The notes: a model not told the origin generated them from the letters alone. Shown: positions 9,301 through 16,806, counted from the stretch's first letter. The stretch is 34,336 bases of DNA from CAYTSA01 sp964440345 (GCA_964440345.1 CAYTSA010000035.1:1-34336); one strand, 5' to 3'. Translations and numbers: made by a program.

Positions 9301-11951
9301 GGCAGCCGATAATCATACACGCCGGTGCCGGTGGCTTCCAGGGCCAGTGCGTAGCGTTCCTGGCTGATGCGCAATGCTTCTTCCGCTTTATGGCGCTGGG
9401 TGATGTCTATGAAGGTCAGCACCACGCCGTCCACGTCGCCGTCCATGGTGCGGTACTGGAAAAGCCGGGCAATATAACGCCCGTCGCCTTCAGATTGTAT
9501 CTCTCGTTCGCGGCTGTCTTCGGACTCTAAAACTGCGCGGCAATCCTGAATGAGTTCAGGGTATTCCAGACGGTTGACCACGTGCTCCAGGGACCGGCCC
9601 AGGTCGCTGGCGATTAGGTGGAAGATGTCGCATGCCGTGGGCGTATACCGGCGGATGGCCATTTTTTTGTCTACAAACACGGTAGCCACGTTGCTGCTGG
9701 CCAGCAGGTTCTCAATGTCGTTGTTGGCGTTCTGTAGCTCGGTCACTTTGCTGCTCAGCTCGGCGTTGACGGTGACCAGCTCTTCATTCAAAGCCTGCAG
9801 CTCTTCCTTGGAGGTTTCCAGCTCCTCGTTGGATGACTGCAACTCCTCGTTCATGGACATGAGTTCTTCATTGGACGACTTGAGTTCCTCGTTGGCGGAC
9901 TCCAGCTCTTCCACCGTGTCTTGCAGCTGCTGGCCAGTTATCTTCAGCTCGTCTTCCAGCCGTAGGTATTCAGTGTCCCGTTCTTCCTGAGGCGCTGGCG
10001 AAGGTTCTGCTGCGTCTGTGCCGGAAATTTTATCAAAAATGACAGAGTAGAGGTTTTTTACGTGCTCGTCGCCTTCCACGGGATCTACGTGGATTGTGAA
10101 CTCGCCCGCGACGCCCTGTACCTTTAAGCCTGTGGCGGTGACGGGTTTGCCGGAGCTTATGGCTTTATGCACAATAGTCCGCAGCCGCAGTTTTATGCCC
10201 CGTCTGGCGTTCTTGATCAGGTGTGAGGAGGGTTCGCCTTCCGGGTAGACGAACACTTCAGAGGTGTCCCCGGAGTAGTAGAGGATGTCCATGGAGGCGT
10301 CTATAAGCACCGAGGGCCGGCCAAAGCGCTTGAGCAACTGCCTGTCCAGCACAGCAGCCGGACTGACCCGCTTATGAGCGGTTTCAGGATAGTGCCGTGG
10401 CGTGTCAAAGTAGAAGCAGCGGGGCTTCACGTGCAGTTCCACAGAGGCCCTGGTTTCCAGCAAACCGCGTTTGAAAATACGCCACTTTTTGTCCAGTGTG
10501 CTAAACAATTCGGCGGAAACACCCAAGGACTCGGAAGGGCCAAGGAACAGATACCCCCCGGGAACAAGAGAGTTGTAAAACAATGGCATGAGCCGCTTTT
10601 GCGTGGCTGAAGTTATATATATTAATAGATTGCGGCAGCAGATCAGGTCCAGTTTGCAAAACGGCGGATCGCTGAGCACGTCATGCGGGGCAAAAATGAT
10701 CATTTCCCGGATGGGCTTGGACAAGGTGTAGAGATCGTCGTGCAGCCTGAAGTATTTTTTTAAACGCTGCAGGGAAACATCTGCGGCAATGCTTGAAGGA
10801 TAGGTGGCTGAACGAGCTGTTTCCACTGCCGAGGCGTCCAGGTCGGTGGCAAATATTTGTACATCGAAGACTTTACGCAACTGCTCCATGTGCTCTTTGA
10901 GCAGGATGGCTACAGAATAGGCTTCTTCGCCTGTTGAGCAGCCGGGAATCCATACCCGGACGCTGTCTCCGGGCTTTTTGCCCTTAAACAGTTCCGGTAT
11001 GACCAGGTCTGCCAAAGAAGCGAAAGCCTCTGGATCCCGGAAAAAGCTTGTTACGCCTATGAGCAAATTTTTGAACAGTATCGCCAGCTCTGCGTCGTCC
11101 TTTTCGAGCATAGCTATGTATTGCTCGCAGGACTCCACGCTTTTGATCAGCATGCGCTTTTCGATGCGCCGGACAATGGTGGAGCGTTTGTAGTTGCTGA
11201 AATCATGGTTCAGCTGGCCGCGTATCTGTGCGAGAATTGCGTCGATAAGGTCGTTTCTTCTGGACGAGGCGGCGTCTGTGGCTGGAGTCAGCGCCCCGCG
11301 GGCGCGGCGTACGTAGTCGGCCAGGGCGCCCGGTAGTTCTTCCACAGGCAAGACCAAATCCACCATGCCTGTGGCAATGGCGCTGCGCGGCATGCCTTCG
11401 TATTTGGCGGTTGAAGGTTCTTGGGCCATGACTACGCCGCCGGCGCCTTTGATTTCCTTCAACCCCAGCATGCCGTCGCTGCCAGCGCCAGAGAGGATGA
11501 CGCCGACGGCGTTGTCGGCTTGATCTATCGCCAGGGAGCGGAAAAAAGAGTCTATGGGATGGCGGACGCCGTGGTGAGTAGCCGGGGGCTGCAGCCACAG
11601 CCGGCCGCGCACTATGGCAATGTCCTTGCCAGGCGGAATGACGTAAACGCAACCAGGCTGGACGCTCTGGCCGTCCACAGCCTCGGCCACGGGTATGGGG
11701 GTTTTCCGGGAGAGCAATTCGGCCATCAGGCTTTTGCGGGTGGGGTCAAGATGCGTAACCACCACCAGGGCCAGGGCAGCTTTCGGATCAAGTTGGGCAA
11801 GCAGAGTTTCCAGAGTTTCCAGCCCGCCGGCGGAGGCTCCTACGCCGACGACGAAGAAAGGCGCAGCGTCTTCTGGCTTGGCAGAGCGTTCTGAGCTCGT
11901 ATTAGCACCCGGAGTGTCCGCTCTTCGCGGGTCATGCTCTTTGTCAGCCAT
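6309..11951 (-). CDS. CheB-CheR-multi-PAS hybrid histidine kinase (1880 aa)
   Basis: Domain order: a CheB-type methylesterase (about 31-215) with triad residues S40 (GASAGG), H67 (THLDP) and D159 (SGAGSDG), but no N-terminal receiver; a CheR-type methyltransferase (about 232-495) with the SAM loop GCSTGEEAYS (337-346) and RNLLIY; a PAS-like region (500-640); a heptad coiled coil rich in NEEL repeats (about 660-750); about six PAS domains (750-1485); HisKA with H1516; an ATPase with N1633, DTGIGI (1666-1671) and GAGLGL; and a receiver with D1807. CheB-CheR-PAS kinases are a known class in which the Che modules are thought to tune signalling; targets here are unknown because no chemoreceptor is in the window. 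The start is ATG at 11951 behind GGGAGG; an in-frame TTG 12 nt upstream overlaps that site and was rejected. It sits downstream of a strong promoter at 12076-12106. Confidence 0.94.
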   Translation of the reverse strand: MADKEHDPRRADTPGANTSSERSAKPEDAAPFFVVGVGASAGGLETLETLLAQLDPKAALALVVVTHLDPTRKSLMAELLSRKTPIPVAEAVDGQSVQPGCVYVIPPGKDIAIVRGRLWLQPPATHHGVRHPIDSFFRSLAIDQADNAVGVILSGAGSDGMLGLKEIKGAGGVVMAQEPSTAKYEGMPRSAIATGMVDLVLPVEELPGALADYVRRARGALTPATDAASSRRNDLIDAILAQIRGQLNHDFSNYKRSTIVRRIEKRMLIKSVESCEQYIAMLEKDDAELAILFKNLLIGVTSFFRDPEAFASLADLVIPELFKGKKPGDSVRVWIPGCSTGEEAYSVAILLKEHMEQLRKVFDVQIFATDLDASAVETARSATYPSSIAADVSLQRLKKYFRLHDDLYTLSKPIREMIIFAPHDVLSDPPFCKLDLICCRNLLIYITSATQKRLMPLFYNSLVPGGYLFLGPSESLGVSAELFSTLDKKWRIFKRGLLETRASVELHVKPRCFYFDTPRHYPETAHKRVSPAAVLDRQLLKRFGRPSVLIDASMDILYYSGDTSEVFVYPEGEPSSHLIKNARRGIKLRLRTIVHKAISSGKPVTATGLKVQGVAGEFTIHVDPVEGDEHVKNLYSVIFDKISGTDAAEPSPAPQEERDTEYLRLEDELKITGQQLQDTVEELESANEELKSSNEELMSMNEELQSSNEELETSKEELQALNEELVTVNAELSSKVTELQNANNDIENLLASSNVATVFVDKKMAIRRYTPTACDIFHLIASDLGRSLEHVVNRLEYPELIQDCRAVLESEDSREREIQSEGDGRYIARLFQYRTMDGDVDGVVLTFIDITQRHKAEEALRISQERYALALEATGTGVYDYRLPFDEHSYHTEQFANILGYTHEELPGHKEFIDWLYERMHKDDRAGAFRAHEVFHSGKDTFFELEVRLRHKEGHFVWVRAVAKPVDLRADGSVARVVGVMMDVTESKEVEIVLERRVQERTRELYERQALLSAVMESYPGGMVSVFDRQYRWVFNQGKGVKEAGFEPGWLLGKTLRDAFDPEVAAYLTPYYNRAFAGETVDFYFDFGGKNFVLTASPLETNDSGIEHIIVVARDDTERRQSQMALEQTASRLAEAQRIAKVGDWNWDPDTDIVTWSAELYRIMGLDPTQPPPNYEGQIALYHPDDHAKFRAAVEKAVGHGEPYELEMRRPLANGSELTLLVKGETAPMPDGNRRRLFGSVQDITDRKLVEQKLQDAHQHLLQMLESTTDAFFELDADFTVTYMNAKALKVLFLPSVDSILGSNLWETFPQAVGSTFYTEYQRALNEQVTVEFEEYFEPFDCWFEVHAYPSPSSMSVYFRDITDRKKAEQELIANEQRFRAIFEESGDAILIADDTGRFVDANPATQRLLGYSLEELQSMTTQDRATRELAERFALEWSQFREQGKQSGEYSLQRKDGAVVDVEYRAVANFMPGRHLSVMRDVTERKQHQETLNRALAQAKAASQAKSAFLANMSHEIRTPLNGVMGMLELMKLTGLQPDQAEYADYAIQSSKRLTTLLSDILDLSRVEAGKMTLLQEETDMAELLHSVEHLFGPAASDKGLELTVWSDPALPQSLLGDATRLFQVLSNLVGNAIKFTNNGSVSVQASLLQKHSEGHCQVLFAVTDTGIGISDENMDKLFEPFTQEDVEFTRKDMGAGLGLSIVKSIVQLMQGNLCISSAKGEGTTIFLSMPFRISGQTGQPPRRDLIVDCKSLHDRRVLVAEDDRVSRISLTRFLQMLGCTVATAATGREALEMLREESYDVVLMDVQMPVMNGVEATKAIRQGKAGPDKAKTPIIALTAFAMAQDKEKFLESGMSDYLAKPVELEILRKMLLQTLCSE

Positions 11952-11974
11952 GCGTCCTCCCAACGTCCTGGACT

Positions 11975-12009
11975 TTGGCCCCCCATTGGGCCCCCCACTT
12001 GGCCCCTCA
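11975..12009. repeat. Three imperfect 11-12 bp tandem repeats in the CheB/CheR kinase 5' leader
   Basis: On the plus strand three units of the form TTGG-C(4-6)-A follow each other (about 11975-11985, 11986-11997 and 11998-12009). On the coding (minus) strand the leader therefore carries runs of four, six and six G just upstream of the ribosome binding site, which itself has GGG. This could form a hairpin or a G-rich structure near the start codon. Confidence 0.6.
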
Positions 12010-12075
12010 TGATGAACGTCCAGGCTTCACAAAAGCCTGTTTTGTCGCCTAAGGGGATGAATACAAAACTAAATA

Positions 12076-12106
12076 ATTATAAAAGGGAAATAGCTGGTGT
12101 TGTCAA
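12076..12106 (-). promoter_or_regulatory. Sigma-70-type promoter for the CheB/CheR hybrid kinase
   Basis: On the minus strand a perfect TTGACA (12106-12101) is followed after 19 bp by a perfect TATAAT (12081-12076). The spacer is longer than the ideal 17. Transcription would start near 12069 and leave a leader of about 118 nt that includes the G-rich repeats. The repeat element at 12127-12386 ends about 20 bp upstream of the -35 box. Confidence 0.6.
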
Positions 12107-12126
12107 GGCGGAATAGGCGCCCAAAA

Positions 12127-12386
12127 TCCACCGCCTGCTTACGCTGGCCAGGCAGCCCGGCTACAGGGCAAAGGGATTAGGCTTAAGTCAGTACGCGCAC
12201 GATAGCTACATCAATACGTCATAGTGCAGGGGCGGCCTTTGCGGCCGCCAGCCCTAATGCTCCGCCTTGATGCTCAATTCCGTTGAGCCTAGCGGCGGCG
12301 CCTTGTTGGTGATGAATTTTTCAAAAACGCGGTGTATCTGTTTGTTTTCCAGACACAGCGGGATTATTTATGTTTTGGGCGGTGGA
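12127..12386. repeat. MITE-like intergenic element, copy 1 (260 bp)
   Basis: Related along its length to 16428-16686. It is bounded by inverted TCCACCGCC (12127-12135) and GGCGGTGGA (12378-12386). If the ends are extended to the TA dinucleotides at 12114-12115 and 12398-12399, the terminal repeats are 22 bp with 17 matches. Inside are a 7-bp hairpin (GGCGGCC, 5-nt loop, GGCCGCC; 12231-12249) and a second 6-bp hairpin (GCTCAA/TTGAGC; 12272-12288). The longest identical block shared with copy 2 is about 22 bp, starting GGCCAGGCAGCCCGG. No open frame is conserved between the copies. The right end meets the stop codon of the 156-aa gene. It occupies most of the 445-bp gap 11952-12396, which holds no gene. 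Confidence 0.72.
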
Positions 12387-12396
12387 CTCTGGGGCG

Positions 12397-12867
12397 CTAC
12401 AAATCGTAAACGACGAAGTTTGTGGCTGCGCGGTTGCGGTATTCGTCTTTCATGGCCAAGTAGTTTTCAATGCTTCTGTTAATTTTGCGAATAATCTCTC
12501 GAACCAAGATGCTTTTATCTGAGCGGATGGCTTTTGTCTGCACCTGCCAGCCTGAGTGCATCTCCATGACCATGTAAAACACTGGCGTTACGCTGGATGA
12601 AAATATTCGGGAGCTATTGACAACATCCAGGAACAACTGGCCCTTGGCAACATGCTCATGATGCCGGCTCAGCGCTTTATTGACTTCGTCCATGTCTTGC
12701 GGGGAGAGCAAACCTTTAGCGTCATCGTTCAGCATCTGTATGGACAGTTCAATACGAATGACTGGAGGTGGAGCGGGTGGTTGGTTGTTCAGGTAGATAA
12801 TCCCGTTTACCGCCAAGCCCAGAGCCAGGAAAAGAAATATGCAGATGACCAACGCGTTGGTCTTCAT
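12397..12867 (-). CDS. Small membrane-anchored protein of unknown function
   Basis: A 156-aa protein that I do not recognise. Residues 5-27 form one hydrophobic segment (VICIFLFLALGLAVNGIIYL), followed by a proline-rich stretch (NQPPAPPP) and a soluble domain of about 120 aa ending in VVYDL. It is therefore probably inner-membrane anchored with the bulk outside the cytoplasm; an uncleaved signal anchor fits better than a cleaved peptide. The start is ATG at 12867 behind AAAGGG. Codon use is less GC-biased than in the flanking genes. The resemblance to FliL-type single-pass proteins (short N-terminus, one helix, basic-acidic soluble domain) is superficial and was not confirmed. It stands alone: the next genes on the same strand are 171 bp and 445 bp away. 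Confidence 0.6.
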   Translation of the reverse strand: MKTNALVICIFLFLALGLAVNGIIYLNNQPPAPPPVIRIELSIQMLNDDAKGLLSPQDMDEVNKALSRHHEHVAKGQLFLDVVNSSRIFSSSVTPVFYMVMEMHSGWQVQTKAIRSDKSILVREIIRKINRSIENYLAMKDEYRNRAATNFVVYDL

Positions 12868-13002
12868 TGTGATACCCTTTATTCACCCCCCGGTGAGCCG
12901 TATGGCGGCAAGGCTGCCACTCTCAAAACACGTGGATATGCTTTTCTCCGTAGAGAAGCATATTGCCTACACTAGCAGTGTATACAAAAAATACAACCGG
13001 GG

Positions 13003-13021
13003 TCTGGGATTTTTTCCCAGA
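13003..13021 (-). terminator. Possible terminator hairpin after tatD
   Basis: A perfect 7-bp stem (TCTGGGA/TCCCAGA) with a 5-nt homopolymer loop lies 17 nt past the tatD stop on the minus strand. A T-run follows only after about 10 nt, so termination is uncertain. The same gap (12868-13037) also holds an ACACT/AGTGT palindrome at 12969-12981. Confidence 0.35.
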
Positions 13022-13037
13022 AAAACATGGGAAAAAG

Positions 13038-13874
13038 TCACAAATTTGAAGCAATGCCAAAAAATGTCCGCGCATTGTTCCCGCACGTTTCCCATATCTG
13101 CTCAACAGGCATTTCTTTCAATGCAGCCACAGCAGCAGCAGTGAAAACCAGGTAGGCGGGCTCGTTGCGCTTTCCCCGGTAGGGGGCCGGGGTAAGAAAG
13201 GGACAGTCCGTTTCCAGAACCATGCGCTGCAGGTCCATGGCCGCCACAGCAGCCCGCAGGCCAGTGCTTTTAGGAAACGACACCGGCCCGGGAATGGATA
13301 TGGTCCAGCCCTGGGCGAGAATGGTCTCCGCCATGGCTGTATCGCCGCCAAAGCAGTGCCACAGCAAGGGGCGGCCTGAAAAGCCCATGTCCAATAAAAT
13401 TGACAGCGCGTCTTCAAAGGCGTCGCGGCAGTGAATGACCGGCGGCGTGTCCAGTTCTTTAGACAGAGCGAGCTGGTCCCGAAACGCTTGCTGCTGATCC
13501 GGCCGGGGCGAATGGTCGTAGAAATAGTCCAAGCCGGTTTCGCCCAAACCTTTCAACCGCGGCTCGCTGCGAAAAATGGCTTCCATGCGGGCCATGCAGT
13601 CCTGACTGCACTGCGAAGCCTCGTGCGGGTGCACGCCGAGCAGAAACGACACGTCGCCGTGGCCGTCAAAAAGAGTGGCGTTGCGTTCGTAAGCGTCCGG
13701 CCCCAGAAACACATTGACGCAATGGGCCACGCCGCTGCGCCTGGCTCTGCCCAGCACTGTGTCCATGTCTTCTTCAAAGGCCTCCATGTCTAAATGAGCG
13801 TGTGTTTCCACGCCGACCAGGGGCAGATTCAAGGATTCCGGCTCTGGCCGGGGAGTCTTCTTTTTATTGCTCAT
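13038..13874 (-). CDS. tatD: TatD-family metal-dependent hydrolase (putative DNase)
   Basis: A 278-aa TIM-barrel amidohydrolase-fold protein with the family's metal ligands: H25-x-H27 in ETHAHLD, Glu in GLGETGLDYFYD, His in VIHCRDA, His in LLWHCFGG, and Asp in ETDCPFLTP. TatD enzymes are Mg-dependent 3'-5' exonucleases or deoxyribonucleases in the cytoplasm. The ATG at 13874 was chosen because it forms an ATGA overlap with the stop of the upstream glycosyltransferase; the frame stays open much further upstream but only as a shadow of that gene. The overlap implies translational coupling with the glycosyltransferase, an unusual partner. Confidence 0.92.
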   Translation of the reverse strand: MSNKKKTPRPEPESLNLPLVGVETHAHLDMEAFEEDMDTVLGRARRSGVAHCVNVFLGPDAYERNATLFDGHGDVSFLLGVHPHEASQCSQDCMARMEAIFRSEPRLKGLGETGLDYFYDHSPRPDQQQAFRDQLALSKELDTPPVIHCRDAFEDALSILLDMGFSGRPLLWHCFGGDTAMAETILAQGWTISIPGPVSFPKSTGLRAAVAAMDLQRMVLETDCPFLTPAPYRGKRNEPAYLVFTAAAVAALKEMPVEQIWETCGNNARTFFGIASNL

Positions 13875-14896
13875 ACTGTGGGAAAAAGTTTGTTTCTGGC
13901 CGCGGCGTCCCATATGGCCCGGACAGCCGTGGCCTGGTGTTCTGTGGAGTAAGCGGCGGCCGTGGCCTGGCCCTGGCTTACGGCGTTGCTGAATTGAGGT
14001 AAATCCCTGCGCGCCCACTGCACTGCGCGCTCCAGGCAAAGGGCTGCGGCCAGCACATCGCCGTCTGCAGCCCACAAGCCGTTGCCAGACCAGGAGATTT
14101 CCTCTTCGCGCCGCAGGGGGTGCCAAGGTTTGGCGGCTCCCGGGGCTTCCGGCTCGGCCTGGCGCATATAGTCCCAGCCGCCGAAGCCGGTAAATCCAAC
14201 TGGCAGGCAGCCGCAAGCCATGGCCTCCAGCGGCGGCAGAGGACAGCCTTCAGGGAAGCCGGTGGCCAGAAAAATATCCGCCGCCCGCAGCCTGTCGGCC
14301 ACGCCGTCCTGGTCCAGCCCTTCCAGGGGGTCCCAGTATATATCGTCGCACTGGCCCCTGGCCCGGACTATGGCCCTAATCTGATCGGCCAGAGCCTTGT
14401 TTTTGCGCGGCATATAGGCCACGCGAACGCGGCCCTCGCGTTTTCTGGACATGGAATAAAACCGGGAAAGGTCTATGCCCGGTCGCAGAATGGCCGGCCA
14501 CACAGACAAGGATTGCTCAATAAACAAGGCCACCGGGTGCGAAACGGCAAGAAAGGAGACCGGCAGCTGGCTCCAGATTACGTCCGGCGGCAAGGCGGAA
14601 AACAGATACGCCCAGTTCTGGACGTAGACCACGCAGCGGGCGCCGGCGTTAAGCCCCGGGGCCAGCGCATTGACCCAGCCTTCCGGAACAAGCCAGATGT
14701 CCCGGGAGCCTGGCCTGGCGTCGTCCCAATTGACCACGGGCAGATCAGCGGCGTCGTAAAAGGCGGCGCCCCGGGCTTCGCGCGGGACCACCCGCACTGG
14801 ATAGCCGGCTTGGCGCAAGATGGAGGCTGCCTGCAGCAGCACGGCCACGCCGCCCGTGGGCTTGCGCACCGGTGGGAGGAACACGTAGGTGTCCAT
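13871..14896 (-). CDS. GT-B-fold glycosyltransferase (GT4-like)
   Basis: A 341-aa protein with an N-terminal FLPPVRKPTGGVAVLLQAA segment typical of the acceptor domain of retaining GT4-like enzymes. In the C-terminal half the E-x7-E-type signature FPEGCPLPPLEAMACG marks the nucleotide-sugar site. No membrane segment is seen, so it probably acts at the cytoplasmic face on an envelope or polysaccharide precursor; donor and acceptor cannot be read from the sequence. ATG at 14896 has no clear Shine-Dalgarno. Its stop overlaps the tatD start by 4 nt. The LysE-type gene ends 68 bp upstream. No other surface-polysaccharide gene is nearby, so its pathway is unknown. Confidence 0.8.
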   Translation of the reverse strand: MDTYVFLPPVRKPTGGVAVLLQAASILRQAGYPVRVVPREARGAAFYDAADLPVVNWDDARPGSRDIWLVPEGWVNALAPGLNAGARCVVYVQNWAYLFSALPPDVIWSQLPVSFLAVSHPVALFIEQSLSVWPAILRPGIDLSRFYSMSRKREGRVRVAYMPRKNKALADQIRAIVRARGQCDDIYWDPLEGLDQDGVADRLRAADIFLATGFPEGCPLPPLEAMACGCLPVGFTGFGGWDYMRQAEPEAPGAAKPWHPLRREEEISWSGNGLWAADGDVLAAALCLERAVQWARRDLPQFSNAVSQGQATAAAYSTEHQATAVRAIWDAAARNKLFPTV

Positions 14897-14930
14897 GGCT
14901 GTAATCTAGAGGAATGCGTCCTGGCTGGCA

Positions 14931-14960
14931 AGAAGCGGATACGCCAGAAGCGGATACGTC
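14931..14960. repeat. Two tandem 15-bp repeats after the LysE-type gene
   Basis: Two adjacent 15-bp units, AGAAGCGGATACG followed by CC or TC, lie between the LysE-type stop and the glycosyltransferase start. Probably a simple slippage duplication. Confidence 0.8.
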
Positions 14961-14964
14961 ATTG

Positions 14965-15591
14965 TCAGGCGCTCCGAAAAGCGGTGTAGACCCCGGCTCC
15001 CACCAGCGCAGTCCCGCCAGCGCGTCCCAACAGGCGAGCCCGCCCCGGAGAATGGAAAAACGCAGCGGCCCGGGAGCCGGCCAATGCGTACAGCGACGCA
15101 TTGCACCCAGAGAGGACCAGAAACGCCGCGCCCATGGTAAACGCTTGCATGGCGTAGGATGCCTGAGGATTCATGAACTGGGGCAGAAAGGCTGTGAAAA
15201 AGATGATGGGCTTGGGGTTGAGCACCGTGACCAGAAATCCCCGCCGCGCCGAGGCCCGGCCGGTCAGAGCCGTGTCGGGGCGGGCATTTTGTGGTTCAGG
15301 CGTATGCGCGGGTGAACGCCACATGCGAACGCCCAGATAAACGAGATATAGAGCGCCGGCCCATTTAACCAGCGTGAACAGCTGGGCAGAGGCGGCCATG
15401 AGCGCGCCCAGCCCAGCCAGGGACAAGGTCATGGCCACGGCGTCGCCCAGCACTACCCCAGGTACGGCGGACAGGGCGGCGCGCTTGTCGTGGGCCATGC
15501 CGGTGGTGAGCAGCAGCAACACAGTGGGCCCGGGAATGATGAGCACCATGCAGCTGGCGGCGATGTAGGCGAGCCATAGTTCGGGGATCAT
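14965..15591 (-). CDS. LysE/RhtB-family amino-acid exporter
   Basis: A 208-aa integral membrane protein with about six hydrophobic segments, the usual length and topology of LysE/RhtB transporters. The family N-terminal pattern IIPGPTVLLLLTTGMAHDK is present, followed by the G-rich second helix (VPGVVLGDAVAM) and the conserved central NPKPIIFF. Members export amino acids or homoserine lactone-like compounds by proton antiport at the inner membrane; the substrate here is unknown. The start is ATG at 15591. It is 66 bp downstream of the unrecognised 210-aa gene and may be co-transcribed with it. Confidence 0.9.
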   Translation of the reverse strand: MIPELWLAYIAASCMVLIIPGPTVLLLLTTGMAHDKRAALSAVPGVVLGDAVAMTLSLAGLGALMAASAQLFTLVKWAGALYLVYLGVRMWRSPAHTPEPQNARPDTALTGRASARRGFLVTVLNPKPIIFFTAFLPQFMNPQASYAMQAFTMGAAFLVLSGCNASLYALAGSRAAAFFHSPGRARLLGRAGGTALVGAGVYTAFRSA

Positions 15592-15657
15592 GAGACCGTA
15601 TAGCCGTGTAGCCGGGGGATGGCAAGAGGGCGGGGAGGGAAGTTCGCCAACGTTTGG

Positions 15658-16290
15658 TTACGCCGCCTCTTGTTCTGTGGCGGTGATGAAGATGCGTTCG
15701 CCTGGCTGCAGCATGTGGGTGAACTCTTCCGCCTTAACGGGCGTCATGTCTCCAGAGGGGCTTTCCCACAATATGCCCTTTTGTTCCGCCATGTTCAGGG
15801 GAAAAAAACGTCGCACCTTTTCCGTCTCCACCATGATCCCCCGGCGCAGAAAAATGTGCGCCAACTCTTCGGCGATGAAGTTGTAGAGCTTCACAGTGAC
15901 CACGCCCTGTGACTCCTTGGGCCGCAGTTCATCCAGATGGTAGGTGATGGTGTCGCGCAGGGTTCCCAGCTCGCCCCCGCGGCGCATCACCGCGCCCACC
16001 AGGCCGGGCATGGCGCCGGACAGGGCCAGGGTGGTCCCGGGCCGGATATAGGATTCGTCAAAGTCGTCCACGGCCAGGCCGTCTATGAAGATGGTCTGCA
16101 GCCGCTTGTTGGCGTAGTCGCCGCAGATTTCCATTTCTATGCATAAGAATTCGCGAAGCGTGCAGCCCACCAGCGCTTTTACCTGAAAACCCGCCTGCAG
16201 AAGCATGGCAAGGTCCGAGGGTTTGCCCTGGTAATGAAAGTGCTTCAATATCTGCCCGTTGTTTGTCGTGGAGTGAGTTGTCGTGTTCAT
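15658..16290 (-). CDS. Conserved-looking protein of unknown function (210 aa)
   Basis: I do not recognise this family. The protein is soluble, without signal peptide or membrane helix. It has a mixed alpha/beta composition and a small ubiquitin-like feel in VKALVGCTLREFLCIEMEI and RPGTTLALSGAMPGLVGAV, but no catalytic motif stands out. The start was set at ATG 16290 because AAGGA lies 7 nt upstream; the ATG six codons earlier (16308) lacks a ribosome binding site. Codon use fits a real gene. It is 66 bp upstream of the LysE-type exporter and could be in one transcript with it. The repeat element copy 2 lies about 140 bp upstream of its start. Confidence 0.7.
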   Translation of the reverse strand: MNTTTHSTTNNGQILKHFHYQGKPSDLAMLLQAGFQVKALVGCTLREFLCIEMEICGDYANKRLQTIFIDGLAVDDFDESYIRPGTTLALSGAMPGLVGAVMRRGGELGTLRDTITYHLDELRPKESQGVVTVKLYNFIAEELAHIFLRRGIMVETEKVRRFFPLNMAEQKGILWESPSGDMTPVKAEEFTHMLQPGERIFITATEQEAA

Positions 16291-16427
16291 ACACTCTTCC
16301 TTGAACATACGCTTGCGGGGTCGTCAAGACGTCGCGGCGATATTAAATTTTGTAATAGTGCTGAAAATATTTAGATGTTCTTGTGCATTTTCTTGAAACA
16401 CCTGGAAATTAGTTCAAAAGACCAGAA

Positions 16428-16686
16428 AGCACCGCCTGAGAGCGCAGGCCAGGCAGCCCGGCTACAGGTCAGGGAGGTGTTGCCTCAGGTCAATACACGC
16501 ACGATACAGTACATCAATACGCCATAGCGTAGGGCGGCCCTTGCGGCCGCCCGCCCTAATGCTCTTTTTGATGCGCCATTGAGCATGGCGGCGGCGTCGC
16601 GTTGGTGATAGATTTGTGTTTGCAAACGCATTCTATTTGTTTGGTTTTTTGAACGTAAGGTAGATTTAAAATGGTTAGGCGGTGGA
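16428..16686. repeat. MITE-like intergenic element, copy 2 (259 bp)
   Basis: Second copy of the element at 12127-12386, in the same orientation and of the same length. The ends carry perfect inverted CACCGCCT (16430-16437) and AGGCGGTG (16677-16684). The internal hairpin is extended to 8 bp (GGGCGGCC, 5-nt loop, GGCCGCCC; 16532-16552), and the change on one arm is matched on the other. Shared blocks include about 22 bp at the left, TACATCAATACG, GCCCTAATGCT, GTTGGTGAT and GGCGGTGGA. The TA-flanked extension seen at copy 1 is not conserved here. The rest of the 516-bp gap 16291-16806 is AT-rich next to the 210-aa gene and shows no gene. Confidence 0.72.
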
Positions 16687-16806
16687 TCAGGGAAGCGAGC
16701 GTTGCCGCAATGTGAACATGCGCTAGAAAAAGGTTTTATTACTGAAATATGGCTCCCTGGTGGTCATAGAACATCGCGAATTCAGAGCAGGCTGGCAAGG
16801 AGACGG

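Noticed and set aside
8172..9530. 452-codon plus-strand frame opposite the CheB/CheR kinase
   Set aside because: Mirrors the PAS region of the real gene; no recognisable domain or start signal.
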